Shown here: positions 8,411 through 16,568 of the stretch, one piece after another | Position numbering within the stretch: position 1 is the stretch's first letter | Layout of the letters: each line of letters opens with the position of its first letter | Notes under the pieces: model-generated | The model's input: the letters and a program-made list of their open reading frames with translations, nothing else | The model's database searches: none | What the model was told of the DNA's origin: nothing | Position numbers and translations under genes: made by a program | Assembly: GCA_020625875.1 (NCBI GenBank) | Contig: JAHLAX010000032.1 | Span: 17,125 to 81,124, forward strand | Source: a bacterium | GTDB taxonomy: Bacteria; Bacillota; Clostridia; Oscillospirales; Acutalibacteraceae | Length of the DNA: 64,000 nucleotides | Reading direction: 5' to 3'

Positions 8411-8438
8411 TTTTTGTTAATAAATATGACGAATTAGC

Positions 8439-8467
8439 TTGATTAATAAATATGTTTCAAGTATAAT
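8439..8467 (+). promoter_or_regulatory. Promoter for the 79-residue protein / dockerin esterase operon
   Basis: TTGATT and TATAAT are separated by exactly 17 bases. The predicted start of transcription is near 8474, which rules out translation starts upstream of that point. Confidence 0.75.
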
Positions 8468-8528
8468 GTTATGTGAAGAAGTGTTTACTTTTTTCACTAT
8501 TCAAAAACTTTGGTCAGGGGGTGATGTT

Positions 8529-8768
8529 TTGGCTAAGAAAAAAATGATGAATAAACAACAGCTTTTAAAGGCTGTAGACAAAGCTAAAACAATCGCCGAC
8601 CTGTTTAAGCTCGTTAAAGAGCAGAACATAAATATGCGTATGCACACACTTCCCAGCGCCAGCAACGTCGCTCCAAAGCGGCTGGAGCTTCGAAGCTTCC
8701 CTCCGGACTCAACTCACCTCGACAGGCTCAAAGCAGCTGTGAGGTTGACTGTAGAAAATACAAAGTAG
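8529..8768 (+). CDS. Hypothetical 79-residue basic protein
   Basis: The start is the TTG at 8529, which has an AGGGGG ribosome site 6-7 bases upstream and lies downstream of the promoter. A longer in-frame start would lie inside the promoter. The protein starts with a basic stretch (AKKKMMNKQQLLKAVDKAK), is predicted mainly helical and has no signal peptide or membrane segment. I do not recognise it. Its stop is 12 bases before the start of the dockerin-bearing esterase, so the two form an operon. A role beside a secreted enzyme is not obvious. Confidence 0.5.
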   Translation: MAKKKMMNKQQLLKAVDKAKTIADLFKLVKEQNINMRMHTLPSASNVAPKRLELRSFPPDSTHLDRLKAAVRLTVENTK

Positions 8769-8780
8769 CAGGTGATTCCT

Positions 8781-10232
8781 ATGAAAAAAACAACAGCATT
8801 ATTATTGGTACTGATACTCGCGCTCTCGGTTGTCGGCGTTTCGGCTCACACCAGCGCGCGCTTCAAAAACGGCGACGTCAACCGCGACGGTGCTACAAAA
8901 ATCCAGGACGCGAACCTGATTCAGCAGTCGCTCGTAGGTATGAAAACGCTTGACTGGCAACAGAATCAGCTCGCCGATTATGATCTTAACGGGAATGTAA
9001 ATATTTTGGACGTTACCGAAATACAGTTAATTCTTGTTAATGCAAAGAGCTCTCCCGAGGAAGCTCCCATTGTACCGGAAAAGGAGGTTCCGCCCGTGTC
9101 AAATACCCAGGTGAGTGATACAGTCAGAGTGTATTTCTCGAACAATAAGAACTGGTCGAATGTATATTTTTATGTGTATGACTCCTCGACAGAAGTTCCT
9201 AAGAAGGATTGGCCTGGCGATAAGATTACAACATATACCCCCAACGACAGCGGTGAAAACGTTTTTTACGCCGATGTTGATACAAGCAAGTATGACCGCA
9301 TAATATTTACGGACGGCACAAATCAGACAGTGAACACCGCGTTGTGCAAGGCGAGCTCGGGCTTCTTTATTTCCAACGACAGCAATAAATCCGCTATGAT
9401 GGTAGGCACATACGCTTACACAGGAGCCGACAAAGGTAATCTGACTGAGCTCAATTTTGATTATCCGGGCGGCTACAAAAAGAAGGTCTGGATCTGGACT
9501 CCCGCCGACTATAACCCTGAGGGTGAAAAGTACCGCACAATATATTTAACCGACGGTCAGAATCTTTTTGACAGCTACCCGAACGGCCGCAAGCCTCCTT
9601 ACGGCGGCTGGGAGGTAACAGACGCTGTTGAGTCTATGATGTCTAACGGCGGCAGAGGCGTTATAATTGTCGGTATCGAGAACAAAACCTACCGCGATAA
9701 CGAGCTCACTCCCAATATAGGCGAGCTTAATCCCGAGTTGTCGGCTGCCGATGCAAGAAGTTTTAAGGACGGAAACGGCGCTCAGTTCGGCGACTTTGTA
9801 GTAAATTATGTAATGCCATATGTACAGGGCAATTACAACAGCTCCCGCGCTACCGCTGACAATATGATTTGCGGTTCAAGCTCGGGCGGAATAGAGTCCT
9901 TCTACATTGGAATGGAGTATAATGACAAGTTCGGTATGATTGGCGCGCTGTCGCCAGCGTTCCTGCTGTTTGACGATTCTGTCTGGAACAGCTATCTCTC
10001 AAAATTCGACCTTGACTCGGATGATATGCCGAAGCTCTATCTTTTCAACGGAAACCACAAGGATGACTCTCTTGAGAGAAATCTTAAGGTTTACTGTGAT
10101 GAAATGTACAACAGACTTAATAACGCGGGATACAAGAATATGACTTATGTTATTGAAGATGATTTTATGCATAACGAGGCGTATTGGAGGGTTATTTTCC
10201 CTGATTGTATTTCATATTTGTTGGGTATTTAG
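8781..10232 (+). CDS. Secreted dockerin / CBM26-like / esterase D protein
   Basis: This 483-residue exported enzyme has a signal peptide (cut near VSA, about residue 22). A type I dockerin follows (about 30-85), with two calcium loops, DVNRDGATKIQD and DYDLNGNVNILD. Next comes a CBM26-like starch-binding domain (about 110-210; VRVYFSNNKNW and KKDWPGDK are typical), then an alpha/beta hydrolase of the esterase D (PF00756) family (about 220-483) with nucleophile motif GSSSGG and a likely catalytic histidine in MHNEAYW. The dockerin would dock to a cohesin scaffold and the CBM to starch, as in amylosome-type complexes of starch-degrading Ruminococcus. The substrate of the esterase is unknown; acyl groups on plant polysaccharide are a guess. 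I use the ATG at 8781 with the CAGGTG ribosome site rather than the upstream GTG. Confidence 0.85.
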   Translation: MKKTTALLLVLILALSVVGVSAHTSARFKNGDVNRDGATKIQDANLIQQSLVGMKTLDWQQNQLADYDLNGNVNILDVTEIQLILVNAKSSPEEAPIVPEKEVPPVSNTQVSDTVRVYFSNNKNWSNVYFYVYDSSTEVPKKDWPGDKITTYTPNDSGENVFYADVDTSKYDRIIFTDGTNQTVNTALCKASSGFFISNDSNKSAMMVGTYAYTGADKGNLTELNFDYPGGYKKKVWIWTPADYNPEGEKYRTIYLTDGQNLFDSYPNGRKPPYGGWEVTDAVESMMSNGGRGVIIVGIENKTYRDNELTPNIGELNPELSAADARSFKDGNGAQFGDFVVNYVMPYVQGNYNSSRATADNMICGSSSGGIESFYIGMEYNDKFGMIGALSPAFLLFDDSVWNSYLSKFDLDSDDMPKLYLFNGNHKDDSLERNLKVYCDEMYNRLNNAGYKNMTYVIEDDFMHNEAYWRVIFPDCISYLLGI

Positions 10233-10243
10233 TGTAATAAGAT

Positions 10244-10272
10244 AAGCGGCGGAGAAATCTGCCGCTTTTTTT
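10244..10272 (+). terminator. Rho-independent terminator
   Basis: The stem AAGCGGC / GCCGCTT is followed by eight T residues, just after the dockerin esterase stop. Confidence 0.85.
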
Positions 10273-10384
10273 GTAAAAAATGACAATTAAATTCATTTTA
10301 CATCGTTAATTATAAAATAATAACCAGTTAAAACCTAGTGTTTTTGTTCACTTTGATAAAATTTTAAAATATCCTTAAAACTAC

Positions 10385-10413
10385 TTGTAAAACCGCATAA
10401 ATAGTAGTAAAAT
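10385..10413 (+). promoter_or_regulatory. Promoter for the L,D-transpeptidase gene
   Basis: TTGTAA and TAAAAT are separated by 17 bases in an A+T-rich gap of 238 bases. The gene starts 58 bases further on. Confidence 0.6.
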
Positions 10414-10470
10414 AGATTCTACAGTTTGTTATCTATTTTAATAATATATATGAAAGAGGGAACAATTTTT

Positions 10471-12141
10471 ATGAAGAAACTCATTTCAGTTGTTTTGGCT
10501 GTTCTCGTTTTCGCGTCAGTGGTTACGGTAGGCTTTACCGTATTCGCTACAGGAGGCACATCCTCTGATCTGAACGCGCCACAGTCAAGCAATTCGAATC
10601 CCGGAAACCCCACCGAGCAGACAATATATACGCCTGATACGGTTAAGGGTTTAGTAGCAACAAGCGTAAAGACTGGTTCGGTTGCTTTAAAATGGAATAA
10701 GAGTAAATATGCTACAAAGTATATTATCGGACGCGCTGTTGAAGCTGACAACGGAACAGTAGGCGCGTATAAGAGATACGCTACCGTTACAAATACATCA
10801 TTCAAAGAAAGCGGTTTGAAAGCGGGCAGGATTTATAAGTACAGAGTTTACGCCCGCCGCGTAAAGAACGGTGTAACAACAGACGCCGACCCCTCTTCTA
10901 TCGTTATTATGACGGTACCCCAGAAGGTAGCTAAATTAAAGGTTACGGGCAAAACCACAACCTCAATCACTCTCAGCTGGAGCAAGGTTCCGAACGCTTC
11001 TAAGTATCTGTTCTACAGAACAGGCGAGAAGCCCAGCGGCAAGGGCTACGGCAAGTATAAGCTCATCAAGACCTTTAAGGGTACAACAACTTCATATACT
11101 GACAAAAACCTCAACAGCGCGAGAATCTATAGATATAAGATAGTCGCTAATCGTACAAGAGCGGGCATCAGCAAGAACAGCGGTGAGAAGGTTCTCAGAA
11201 CAATCACTAAGCTTGAGACGCCCAAGAACTTCTCTAACAAGAAGGCTACAACGAATTCGATTACACTCTCTTGGTCTAAGGTTACCAGAGCGAGAAAGTA
11301 CGAGCTATCCAGAAAGCCCGCGGGCAGCGGAAGCTTTAAGAAAATCGCGACGATTAAGAAAGCTTCATATACTGATAAGTCAGTAACAAGCGGAGCTAAC
11401 TACACATACAGAGTACGCGCTTTGCGCAAGGTTGGCGACAAGACTTATTACAGCAAATACGCTAAGATTTCTTCCTCAACTGCCGTAAACGGCGTTAAGG
11501 GTGTTACAACAAAATCTTACCTCAGACGCGCGCTTCTCCAGTGGAACGGCGTAAGCGGCGCTCAGGGCTATGACATCTTTATTAATTCCAAGTATAAAGC
11601 TTCTACAACATATCCCAGATACTTATCCTGCAAGCTTAAGGCGGGCAAGGTTTATTCCTTCTCTATCAAGTCCTACAAGACTGTAGGCGGCGAGAAGATT
11701 TACGGTACAAACAAGGTCGTTAAGGTTAAGATTAACGGCAAGGCTTACGGCAAAGCTCCTAAGGGCACTTGGGTAGAGGTTTGCACAGAGACTCAGGAAC
11801 TTTATATGTATGTTAATAATAAGTTCTACCTCTCAACTCCTGTTGTTACTGGTAACGCGGGCGCTCTCGCTACAACTCCTGGTTATCATCACGTTAACAG
11901 CAGACAATCGCCCTCAAGACTCAGAGGTTCTTACGGCGGCAGCTCATGGGATGTAACTGTTAACTACTGGCTCGGATTTACATATGACGGTCAGGGTATC
12001 CACGATTCCACATGGCGCGGCGCTTACGGCGGCAACATCTATAAGGGCGACGGTTCACACGGCTGTGTAAACACTCCGCTCGATAAGGTTGCTAAGGTAT
12101 ACTCCAAAGGCTATGTAGGTATGCCTGTAATAGTTTACTAA
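10471..12141 (+). CDS. Secreted L,D-transpeptidase (YkuD) with four Fn3 domains
   Basis: The 556-residue protein has a signal peptide (MKKLISVVLAVLVFASVV..., cut near residue 26), four fibronectin type III-like repeats (about 40-130, 133-225, 228-320 and 322-410; each has the SITLSWSKV-type strand and a YKYRVYA-type strand), and a C-terminal YkuD domain (about 420-556). The catalytic cysteine motif is SHGCVNTP, preceded by GIHDSTW with the conserved histidine. L,D-transpeptidases make 3-3 peptidoglycan cross-links or attach proteins to the wall. The Fn3 array may act as a spacer or bind wall or substrate polysaccharide. The ATG at 10471 has a GAGGG ribosome site. It is a single-gene unit with its own promoter and terminator. 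Confidence 0.9.
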   Translation: MKKLISVVLAVLVFASVVTVGFTVFATGGTSSDLNAPQSSNSNPGNPTEQTIYTPDTVKGLVATSVKTGSVALKWNKSKYATKYIIGRAVEADNGTVGAYKRYATVTNTSFKESGLKAGRIYKYRVYARRVKNGVTTDADPSSIVIMTVPQKVAKLKVTGKTTTSITLSWSKVPNASKYLFYRTGEKPSGKGYGKYKLIKTFKGTTTSYTDKNLNSARIYRYKIVANRTRAGISKNSGEKVLRTITKLETPKNFSNKKATTNSITLSWSKVTRARKYELSRKPAGSGSFKKIATIKKASYTDKSVTSGANYTYRVRALRKVGDKTYYSKYAKISSSTAVNGVKGVTTKSYLRRALLQWNGVSGAQGYDIFINSKYKASTTYPRYLSCKLKAGKVYSFSIKSYKTVGGEKIYGTNKVVKVKINGKAYGKAPKGTWVEVCTETQELYMYVNNKFYLSTPVVTGNAGALATTPGYHHVNSRQSPSRLRGSYGGSSWDVTVNYWLGFTYDGQGIHDSTWRGAYGGNIYKGDGSHGCVNTPLDKVAKVYSKGYVGMPVIVY

Positions 12142-12150
12142 TACAAATCA

Positions 12151-12180
12151 AAAGGCTGAGCTTTTGCTCAGCCTTTTTTA
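12151..12180 (+). terminator. Rho-independent terminator
   Basis: AAAGGCTGAGC / GCTCAGCCTTT with a T run follows the L,D-transpeptidase gene. Confidence 0.85.
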
Positions 12181-12226
12181 GTTGTCAGTATTTAGTAATC
12201 CGATTATTGACTACTGTCAACTGCTC
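12180..12226. repeat. Heptad repeat encoding the deacetylase C-terminus
   Basis: Degenerate AGTTGTCAGTA-type units run through the stop codon and the last codons (Asp-Ser-Ser-Gln) of the deacetylase gene on the minus strand. Confidence 0.55.
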
Positions 12227-12980
12227 TCATTTTTCCCTGAATATCAGTTGTGTAGTCGCCTTTCAGCAGCAGTTTTGAGATGGGGACAATCTTAAAGCCC
12301 TTTGATTTTATCGCTTCAATCACTTTCGGCAGAGCGGTCGGCGTGTTTGTCGCTCCGTTGTGGAGCAGAATGATTGAGCCGTTCTCAAGCTTGCTTACGC
12401 AGTTTTGCACGATCTGCTCGGCGCTCGGATCCTTCCAGTCGAGACTGTCGATGTTCCACTGAACGCAGTACATATCAAGTGAGTTTACAGCTTCAACTAC
12501 ATCGTTGTTATAGTCGCCGTAGGGCGGACGAAACAGGGTAGGGGACTTGCCCGTCAGCTTTTTTATTTCCTTATTGCAATCCGTCAGTTCCTTTGTCATA
12601 TCGGTCGCCCCGAGCTGAGTCATATAAGGGTGAGTGGAGCTGTGATTACCGATGTCGTGCCCCTTTTCGGCAATCTTTTTGACCGAATCGGGGTATTTTT
12701 TTACCCAGTCGCCGACAAGGAAGAAAGTGGTTTTGACGTTGTTTTCATCCAGTATGTCGAGCAGAGTGTCGGTCTGTTCGTTGCCCCACGCCGCGTCAAA
12801 CGAGATTGCGCACTCCTTTTTATCACTGTCAACGCAGTAAATCGGAATCTTTCTGTCGGTTGACGCGGTCTGAACCGCTCTTGTCGCGGTATCCATACCA
12901 ATCGCCAGCGCGCCTATCCCCAATATGACGCATATAAACAGAATCAAAAGACTTCTCTTCGTAAGTATCAAGAAACGCAT
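12204..12980 (-). CDS. Polysaccharide deacetylase (NodB / PdaB-like)
   Basis: The 258-residue protein has an N-terminal membrane anchor or signal (about residues 8-30) and a NodB deacetylase domain. Visible motifs are the PdaB-type strand AISFDAAWGNEQT, the metal-binding HDIGNHSSTHP, RPPYGDYN, the WNIDSLDWK segment and IILLHNG. Such enzymes remove acetyl groups from wall or cortex glycans; the PdaB branch is linked to sporulation in Bacillus. I choose the ATG at 12980 because longer starts would run into the cysS terminator. The last residues (SSQ) come from a heptad repeat, so the C-terminus may be recently altered. Confidence 0.88.
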   Translation of the reverse strand: MRFLILTKRSLLILFICVILGIGALAIGMDTATRAVQTASTDRKIPIYCVDSDKKECAISFDAAWGNEQTDTLLDILDENNVKTTFFLVGDWVKKYPDSVKKIAEKGHDIGNHSSTHPYMTQLGATDMTKELTDCNKEIKKLTGKSPTLFRPPYGDYNNDVVEAVNSLDMYCVQWNIDSLDWKDPSAEQIVQNCVSKLENGSIILLHNGATNTPTALPKVIEAIKSKGFKIVPISKLLLKGDYTTDIQGKMRAVDSSQ

Positions 12981-13023
12981 ATTATCACCGATAAAAGATA
13001 TGCAGGCAAGTGACGACATATGA

Positions 13024-13054
13024 TAAAAAAGGGGCTGACTCAAAAGTCAGCCCC
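13024..13054 (-). terminator. Terminator of the cysS operon
   Basis: Perfect 10-base arms (GGGGCTGACT / AGTCAGCCCC) are followed on the minus strand by seven T residues. Confidence 0.85.
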
Positions 13055-13076
13055 GTTGATTGTTTATTATTAGTTG

Positions 13077-14468
13077 TTAGAGCTTCTCCCACTTGATGCC
13101 GTCGGGAGTGTCGATGAGCTTGATGTTTCTTGCGGCGAGCTCGTCGCGGATTTTGTCGGCGGTCGCCCAGTCCTTGTTCTTTCGGGCTTCCTGACGTTTG
13201 GCGATGAGCGCCTCAATTTCGCTGTCTATGTCGTCAGCTTCTTCAGCTTTGCTGTCGAGCAGTCCGAGACTCAATACTTTTTCAAACTGTTCGATAACAT
13301 AGCGCTTTGTGGCGTCGTTCGCGTCCGCCTTAAGCACATCATAGAGAGCTGTTATGGCGAGAGAGGTGTTGAGGTCGTTGTCGAGCGCTTCTCTGAATTT
13401 GGCGTCGAGCTCCTCAGCCTTAGCCTTATCGACCTCGCCGTCAGCCTTAAGCGCGGCTACACGCTTTTGGAGCTTGTCGTATGCCTTGGCTGTATTGTCG
13501 AGACTTTCATATGAGAAGGTGAGAGGCTTGCGGTAGTGGCTCTGCAGACAGAACATACGGTACACAAGCGGATTGTATCCCTTTTCCTCAAGCAGAGAAA
13601 CGGTTAAGAACTCGCCCTTTGATTTGCTCATCTTGCCGCGCGCGTCGTTTAGGTGAAGCACGTGGAACCAGTAATTGCACCACTTGTGACCGAGGAACGC
13701 CTCGCTCTGGGCGATTTCGTTTGTGTGGTGGGGAAAAGCGTTGTCAACGCCGCCGCAGTGGATGTCGAGGTATTCGCCGTTGTGCTTGATGCTGATTGAG
13801 GAACATTCGATATGCCAGCCTGGGTATCCTACGCCCCAAGGAGAATCCCATTTGAGCGCCTGGTCTTCAAATTTAGACTTTGTAAACCACAGCACAAAGT
13901 CGGTTTTGTTGCGCTTGTTTTCGTCCTCGGTTACGTCCTCGCGCACGCCCACATCAAGGTCGTCGGCGTTCATATTGCCGAAAACATAGTATTCGTCGAG
14001 CTTAGAGGTGTCAAAATAAACGTTGCCGCCCGCGAAATAGGCGTAGCCCTTGTCCATAAGCGCCTGTACCATATTGATGAACTCGTCAATGCAGTTTGTC
14101 GCGGGTTCAACTACATCGGGAGTTTTTATGTTGAGCTTTTTGCAGTCGTCAAAGAAAGCATCTGTGTAGAACTTCGCGATTTCCATAACCGTCTTGTGCT
14201 CGCGCTTAGCGCCCTCAACCATCTTGTCATCGCCTGTGTCGGCGTCAGAGGTGAGGTGACCTACATCCGTGATATTCATAACACGCTTGACGTCATAGCC
14301 CGCGTAGCGCAGGTACTTTTCGAGCACATCCTCCATAATATAGGTGCGAAGGTTGCCGATGTGCGCGTAGTGATATACGGTGGGACCGCAGGTATACATA
14401 TTAACCTTGCCCTCGGTGAAGGGCACAAAGTCCATTTTCTTTTGACCTAAAGTGTTATATAGTTCCAT
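13077..14468 (-). CDS. cysS: Cysteinyl-tRNA synthetase
   Basis: It charges tRNA-Cys with cysteine using ATP. The 463-residue class I synthetase shows the zinc/active-site start TCGPTVYHYAHIGNLRTY (the HIGH-type motif reads AHIGN), the WHIECSS segment with a zinc-ligand cysteine, HHTNEIAQSE, and the KMSKS loop in GKMSKSKGE. The ATG at 14468 has a GGAAGGAG ribosome site. It is the last gene before a strong terminator in the minus-strand recA-recX-rimO-pgsA-cysS run. I saw no T-box leader, although many Firmicute cysS genes have one. Confidence 0.98.
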   Translation of the reverse strand: MELYNTLGQKKMDFVPFTEGKVNMYTCGPTVYHYAHIGNLRTYIMEDVLEKYLRYAGYDVKRVMNITDVGHLTSDADTGDDKMVEGAKREHKTVMEIAKFYTDAFFDDCKKLNIKTPDVVEPATNCIDEFINMVQALMDKGYAYFAGGNVYFDTSKLDEYYVFGNMNADDLDVGVREDVTEDENKRNKTDFVLWFTKSKFEDQALKWDSPWGVGYPGWHIECSSISIKHNGEYLDIHCGGVDNAFPHHTNEIAQSEAFLGHKWCNYWFHVLHLNDARGKMSKSKGEFLTVSLLEEKGYNPLVYRMFCLQSHYRKPLTFSYESLDNTAKAYDKLQKRVAALKADGEVDKAKAEELDAKFREALDNDLNTSLAITALYDVLKADANDATKRYVIEQFEKVLSLGLLDSKAEEADDIDSEIEALIAKRQEARKNKDWATADKIRDELAARNIKLIDTPDGIKWEKL

Positions 14469-14488
14469 TTCTTACTCCTTCCTTATAA

Positions 14489-14549
14489 AAGCCTTCCCCC
14501 TTTTGGGGAAGGTGGGCAAATCGTTATTAACGATTTGGTCGGATGAGGG
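14489..14549. repeat. Single REP unit
   Basis: The ends match the 8227-8409 element (CTTCCCCCTTTTGGGGAAGG and GGATGAGGG), but the inner palindrome is different (CAAATCGTTA / TTAACGATTTG). It lies between pgsA and cysS. Confidence 0.6.
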
Positions 14550-14563
14550 CATTGGAGATTGTT

Positions 14564-15175
14564 TTATTTCATACTAATAAACTCTTTGTTATCTCTGAGA
14601 TAAATCACGCCCGAAATCATACAGAAAACCGTTGAAATCCAAAGCGCGATTTCACCAATCAAATAAAAAATAAAGTCAAGATTATAAGCGGCTATAAGCC
14701 CGATGCTGTATTCAGTCGGTATAGTCGGGAAGGCTATATTAATGACCTCAAGCACTATCTGAAGTACAAAAATAATTATAATCGCGGCTATTTGAGTGAC
14801 AGTTTTAATTTTGCCCCAGATATTAGCGGCGACGACTTTGCCCTCGCTTGCCGCCGAGAGGCGCACAGACATAACCGCGAATTCTCTGAACAGTACAATA
14901 ATCACGATTACGCAGTCGCAAAGTCCGAGCTGGACCATACATAAAAGCGCCGCTGATACCAGTATCTTGTCAGCGAGCGGGTCCGAGAACTTGCCGAAGT
15001 TTGTGACGAGGTTTCTTTTTCTCGCGATTTTGCCGTCAAATAAATCCGTTAAGCTCGCCGCGCCGAAAAACGCGAGCGCGACAAGATAATGCAGCGGAAA
15101 AGGAATCAGCATAGCCGCTACAAAAAACGGTACAAGTATTATTCTTAATAATGTAAGTTTGTTGGGTAGATTCAT
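14564..15175 (-). CDS. pgsA: CDP-diacylglycerol--glycerol-3-phosphate 3-phosphatidyltransferase
   Basis: This 203-residue membrane enzyme makes phosphatidylglycerol phosphate, the first committed step of phosphatidylglycerol and cardiolipin synthesis. The CDP-alcohol phosphotransferase signature DGx2ARx8Gx3Dx3D is visible in FDGKIARKRNLVTNFGKF followed by SDPLADK. There are about five membrane segments, and the start MNLPNKLTLLRI is typical. It sits directly after rimO, an order shared with many Firmicutes (rimO-pgsA-...-recA). Confidence 0.95.
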   Translation of the reverse strand: MNLPNKLTLLRIILVPFFVAAMLIPFPLHYLVALAFFGAASLTDLFDGKIARKRNLVTNFGKFSDPLADKILVSAALLCMVQLGLCDCVIVIIVLFREFAVMSVRLSAASEGKVVAANIWGKIKTVTQIAAIIIIFVLQIVLEVINIAFPTIPTEYSIGLIAAYNLDFIFYLIGEIALWISTVFCMISGVIYLRDNKEFISMK

Positions 15176-15203
15176 CTTTTCTCCATAATTGTTAATTGCT
15201 AAC

Positions 15204-15232
15204 GGGAGCGGCAGGAGCAGCTCCCCTACATT
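15204..15232. repeat. Dispersed GC-rich hairpin repeat, copy 2, overlapping rimO stop
   Basis: It differs from the copy at 5932-5960 at only a couple of positions. Its last bases overlap the rimO stop codon (15231-15233). Confidence 0.65.
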
Positions 15233-16568
15233 AATTTATCATTTCTCCGACTGGGTCAATTCCGAGACAGTCGGTGATTTTTACTTTTACAAAGTCGCCT
15301 TCGCTCGGCTTATTATCTGCCGCTGTAAAGAAAACGTTGCCGTCAACCTCGGGACAATCGCCCGCGGTTCTTCCGAAGAAGCACTCGGCGTATTTGTCAA
15401 AGCCCTCAACAAGAACTTCGACTTCTTTACCGACCATAGCCTCGGCGTATTCCTCCATAATGAGCTGTTGCTGTTCCGAGATAATCTCGGCGCGGCGAAG
15501 CTTAACTTCCTCATCAATTTGGTCGGGGAGCTTGGCGGCGGGGGTGTTTTCCTCCTGAGAGTAGGGGAAGCATCCCATACGCTGAAACTTCATTTCTTTT
15601 ACAAATTCACACAGCTCCTCGAACTGTTCCTCACTCTCCCCAGGGAAGCCCGCGATGAAGGTGGAGCGAAGTGTTATGTCGGGGATTCTCTCTTTGATTT
15701 TATTCAGCAGATTTGTCAGGTATTCACGACTGCCCTTGCGGTTCATACGCTTAAGAACCTCAGCGCTGCAGTGCTGTAAGGGTAAATCTAGGTATTTTAC
15801 TATCTTGTCCTCGGTCGCGATTACGTCAATCAGCTCGTCGGTTATCCTCTCGGGATAGCAGTAGAGCACGCGCACCCATCTGAGTTCGTCGATTTTACAA
15901 ATCTCCCTCAAAAGCTCGGGGAGCATCGGTTTTCCGTAAATATCGTTGCCGTAGTACGAGGTGTCCTGAGCGATGAGTATAAGCTCTCTGACTCCGCCGT
16001 CGGCGAGCCACCGCGCCTCTTTTACAAGGTTTTCTATACTGCGGCTGCGATAGCGTCCGCGAATCATCGGGATAGCGCAGTAGGTGCAGTGGTTGTCGCA
16101 ACCCTCGGCGATTTTGAGATAAGCGTAATGTCTGGGCGTGCTCTGGATTCGCTCGCCCTCCAGCTCAAGCTCCTCTTTCGGCGGAAAAACCTCTTGTCTT
16201 TCACCGTTTAGCGCGTTTGTGATTATCTCGGCAATTTTGTCGTTAGCGCCCAAGCCTAAACAAGCGTCAACCTCGGGCAGCTGTTCCATTACCTCGTTCT
16301 GGTATCTTTCGGCGAGACAGCCCGTAACAATCAGGCATTTGATTTTGCCCTCTTTTTTCAGCTCGGCGAGCTCGAGAATTTCCTCGATGCTCTCCTGCTT
16401 CGCGGGCTCTATAAAAGCGCAGGTGTTTATAATCGCCGCGTCTGACATAGCAACGTCCTCGACGATTTCAAAGTGCTCTTTATCCTTATTCAGTTTTGCG
16501 AGCAGCATTTCGGCGTCTACGCGGTTCTTCGCGCAGCCGAGCGATACTATTCCTACTTTATATTTCAT
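15231..16568 (-). CDS. rimO: Ribosomal protein S12 methylthiotransferase
   Basis: This radical-SAM enzyme adds a methylthio group to a conserved aspartate of ribosomal protein S12. Its 445 residues cover the UPF0004 domain (VSLGCAKNRVDAEM with its cluster cysteines), the radical-SAM domain with the CxxxCxxC cluster site (AEGCDNHCTYCAIP) and a C-terminal TRAM domain. The start MKYKVGIVSLGCAKN and the FPYSQEENT segment favour RimO over MiaB. The start overlaps the end of recX by 11 bases, so the two are translationally coupled. Confidence 0.95.
   Translation of the reverse strand: MKYKVGIVSLGCAKNRVDAEMLLAKLNKDKEHFEIVEDVAMSDAAIINTCAFIEPAKQESIEEILELAELKKEGKIKCLIVTGCLAERYQNEVMEQLPEVDACLGLGANDKIAEIITNALNGERQEVFPPKEELELEGERIQSTPRHYAYLKIAEGCDNHCTYCAIPMIRGRYRSRSIENLVKEARWLADGGVRELILIAQDTSYYGNDIYGKPMLPELLREICKIDELRWVRVLYCYPERITDELIDVIATEDKIVKYLDLPLQHCSAEVLKRMNRKGSREYLTNLLNKIKERIPDITLRSTFIAGFPGESEEQFEELCEFVKEMKFQRMGCFPYSQEENTPAAKLPDQIDEEVKLRRAEIISEQQQLIMEEYAEAMVGKEVEVLVEGFDKYAECFFGRTAGDCPEVDGNVFFTAADNKPSEGDFVKVKITDCLGIDPVGEMIN

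Noticed and set aside
8439..8528. Longer N-terminus for the 79-residue protein
   Set aside because: The extra codons cover the TTGATT-17-TATAAT promoter and have no ribosome site; the TTG at 8529 has one.
12981..13043. N-terminal extension of the polysaccharide deacetylase
   Set aside because: It would run into the cysS terminator, lacks a ribosome site, and would precede the signal/anchor sequence.
13812..14450. A 212-codon plus-strand frame inside cysS
   Set aside because: It is antisense to conserved cysS motifs and has no recognisable product.
14469..14563. T-box riboswitch before cysS
   Set aside because: The gap holds only a REP unit. No T-box consensus or antiterminator pairing was seen.
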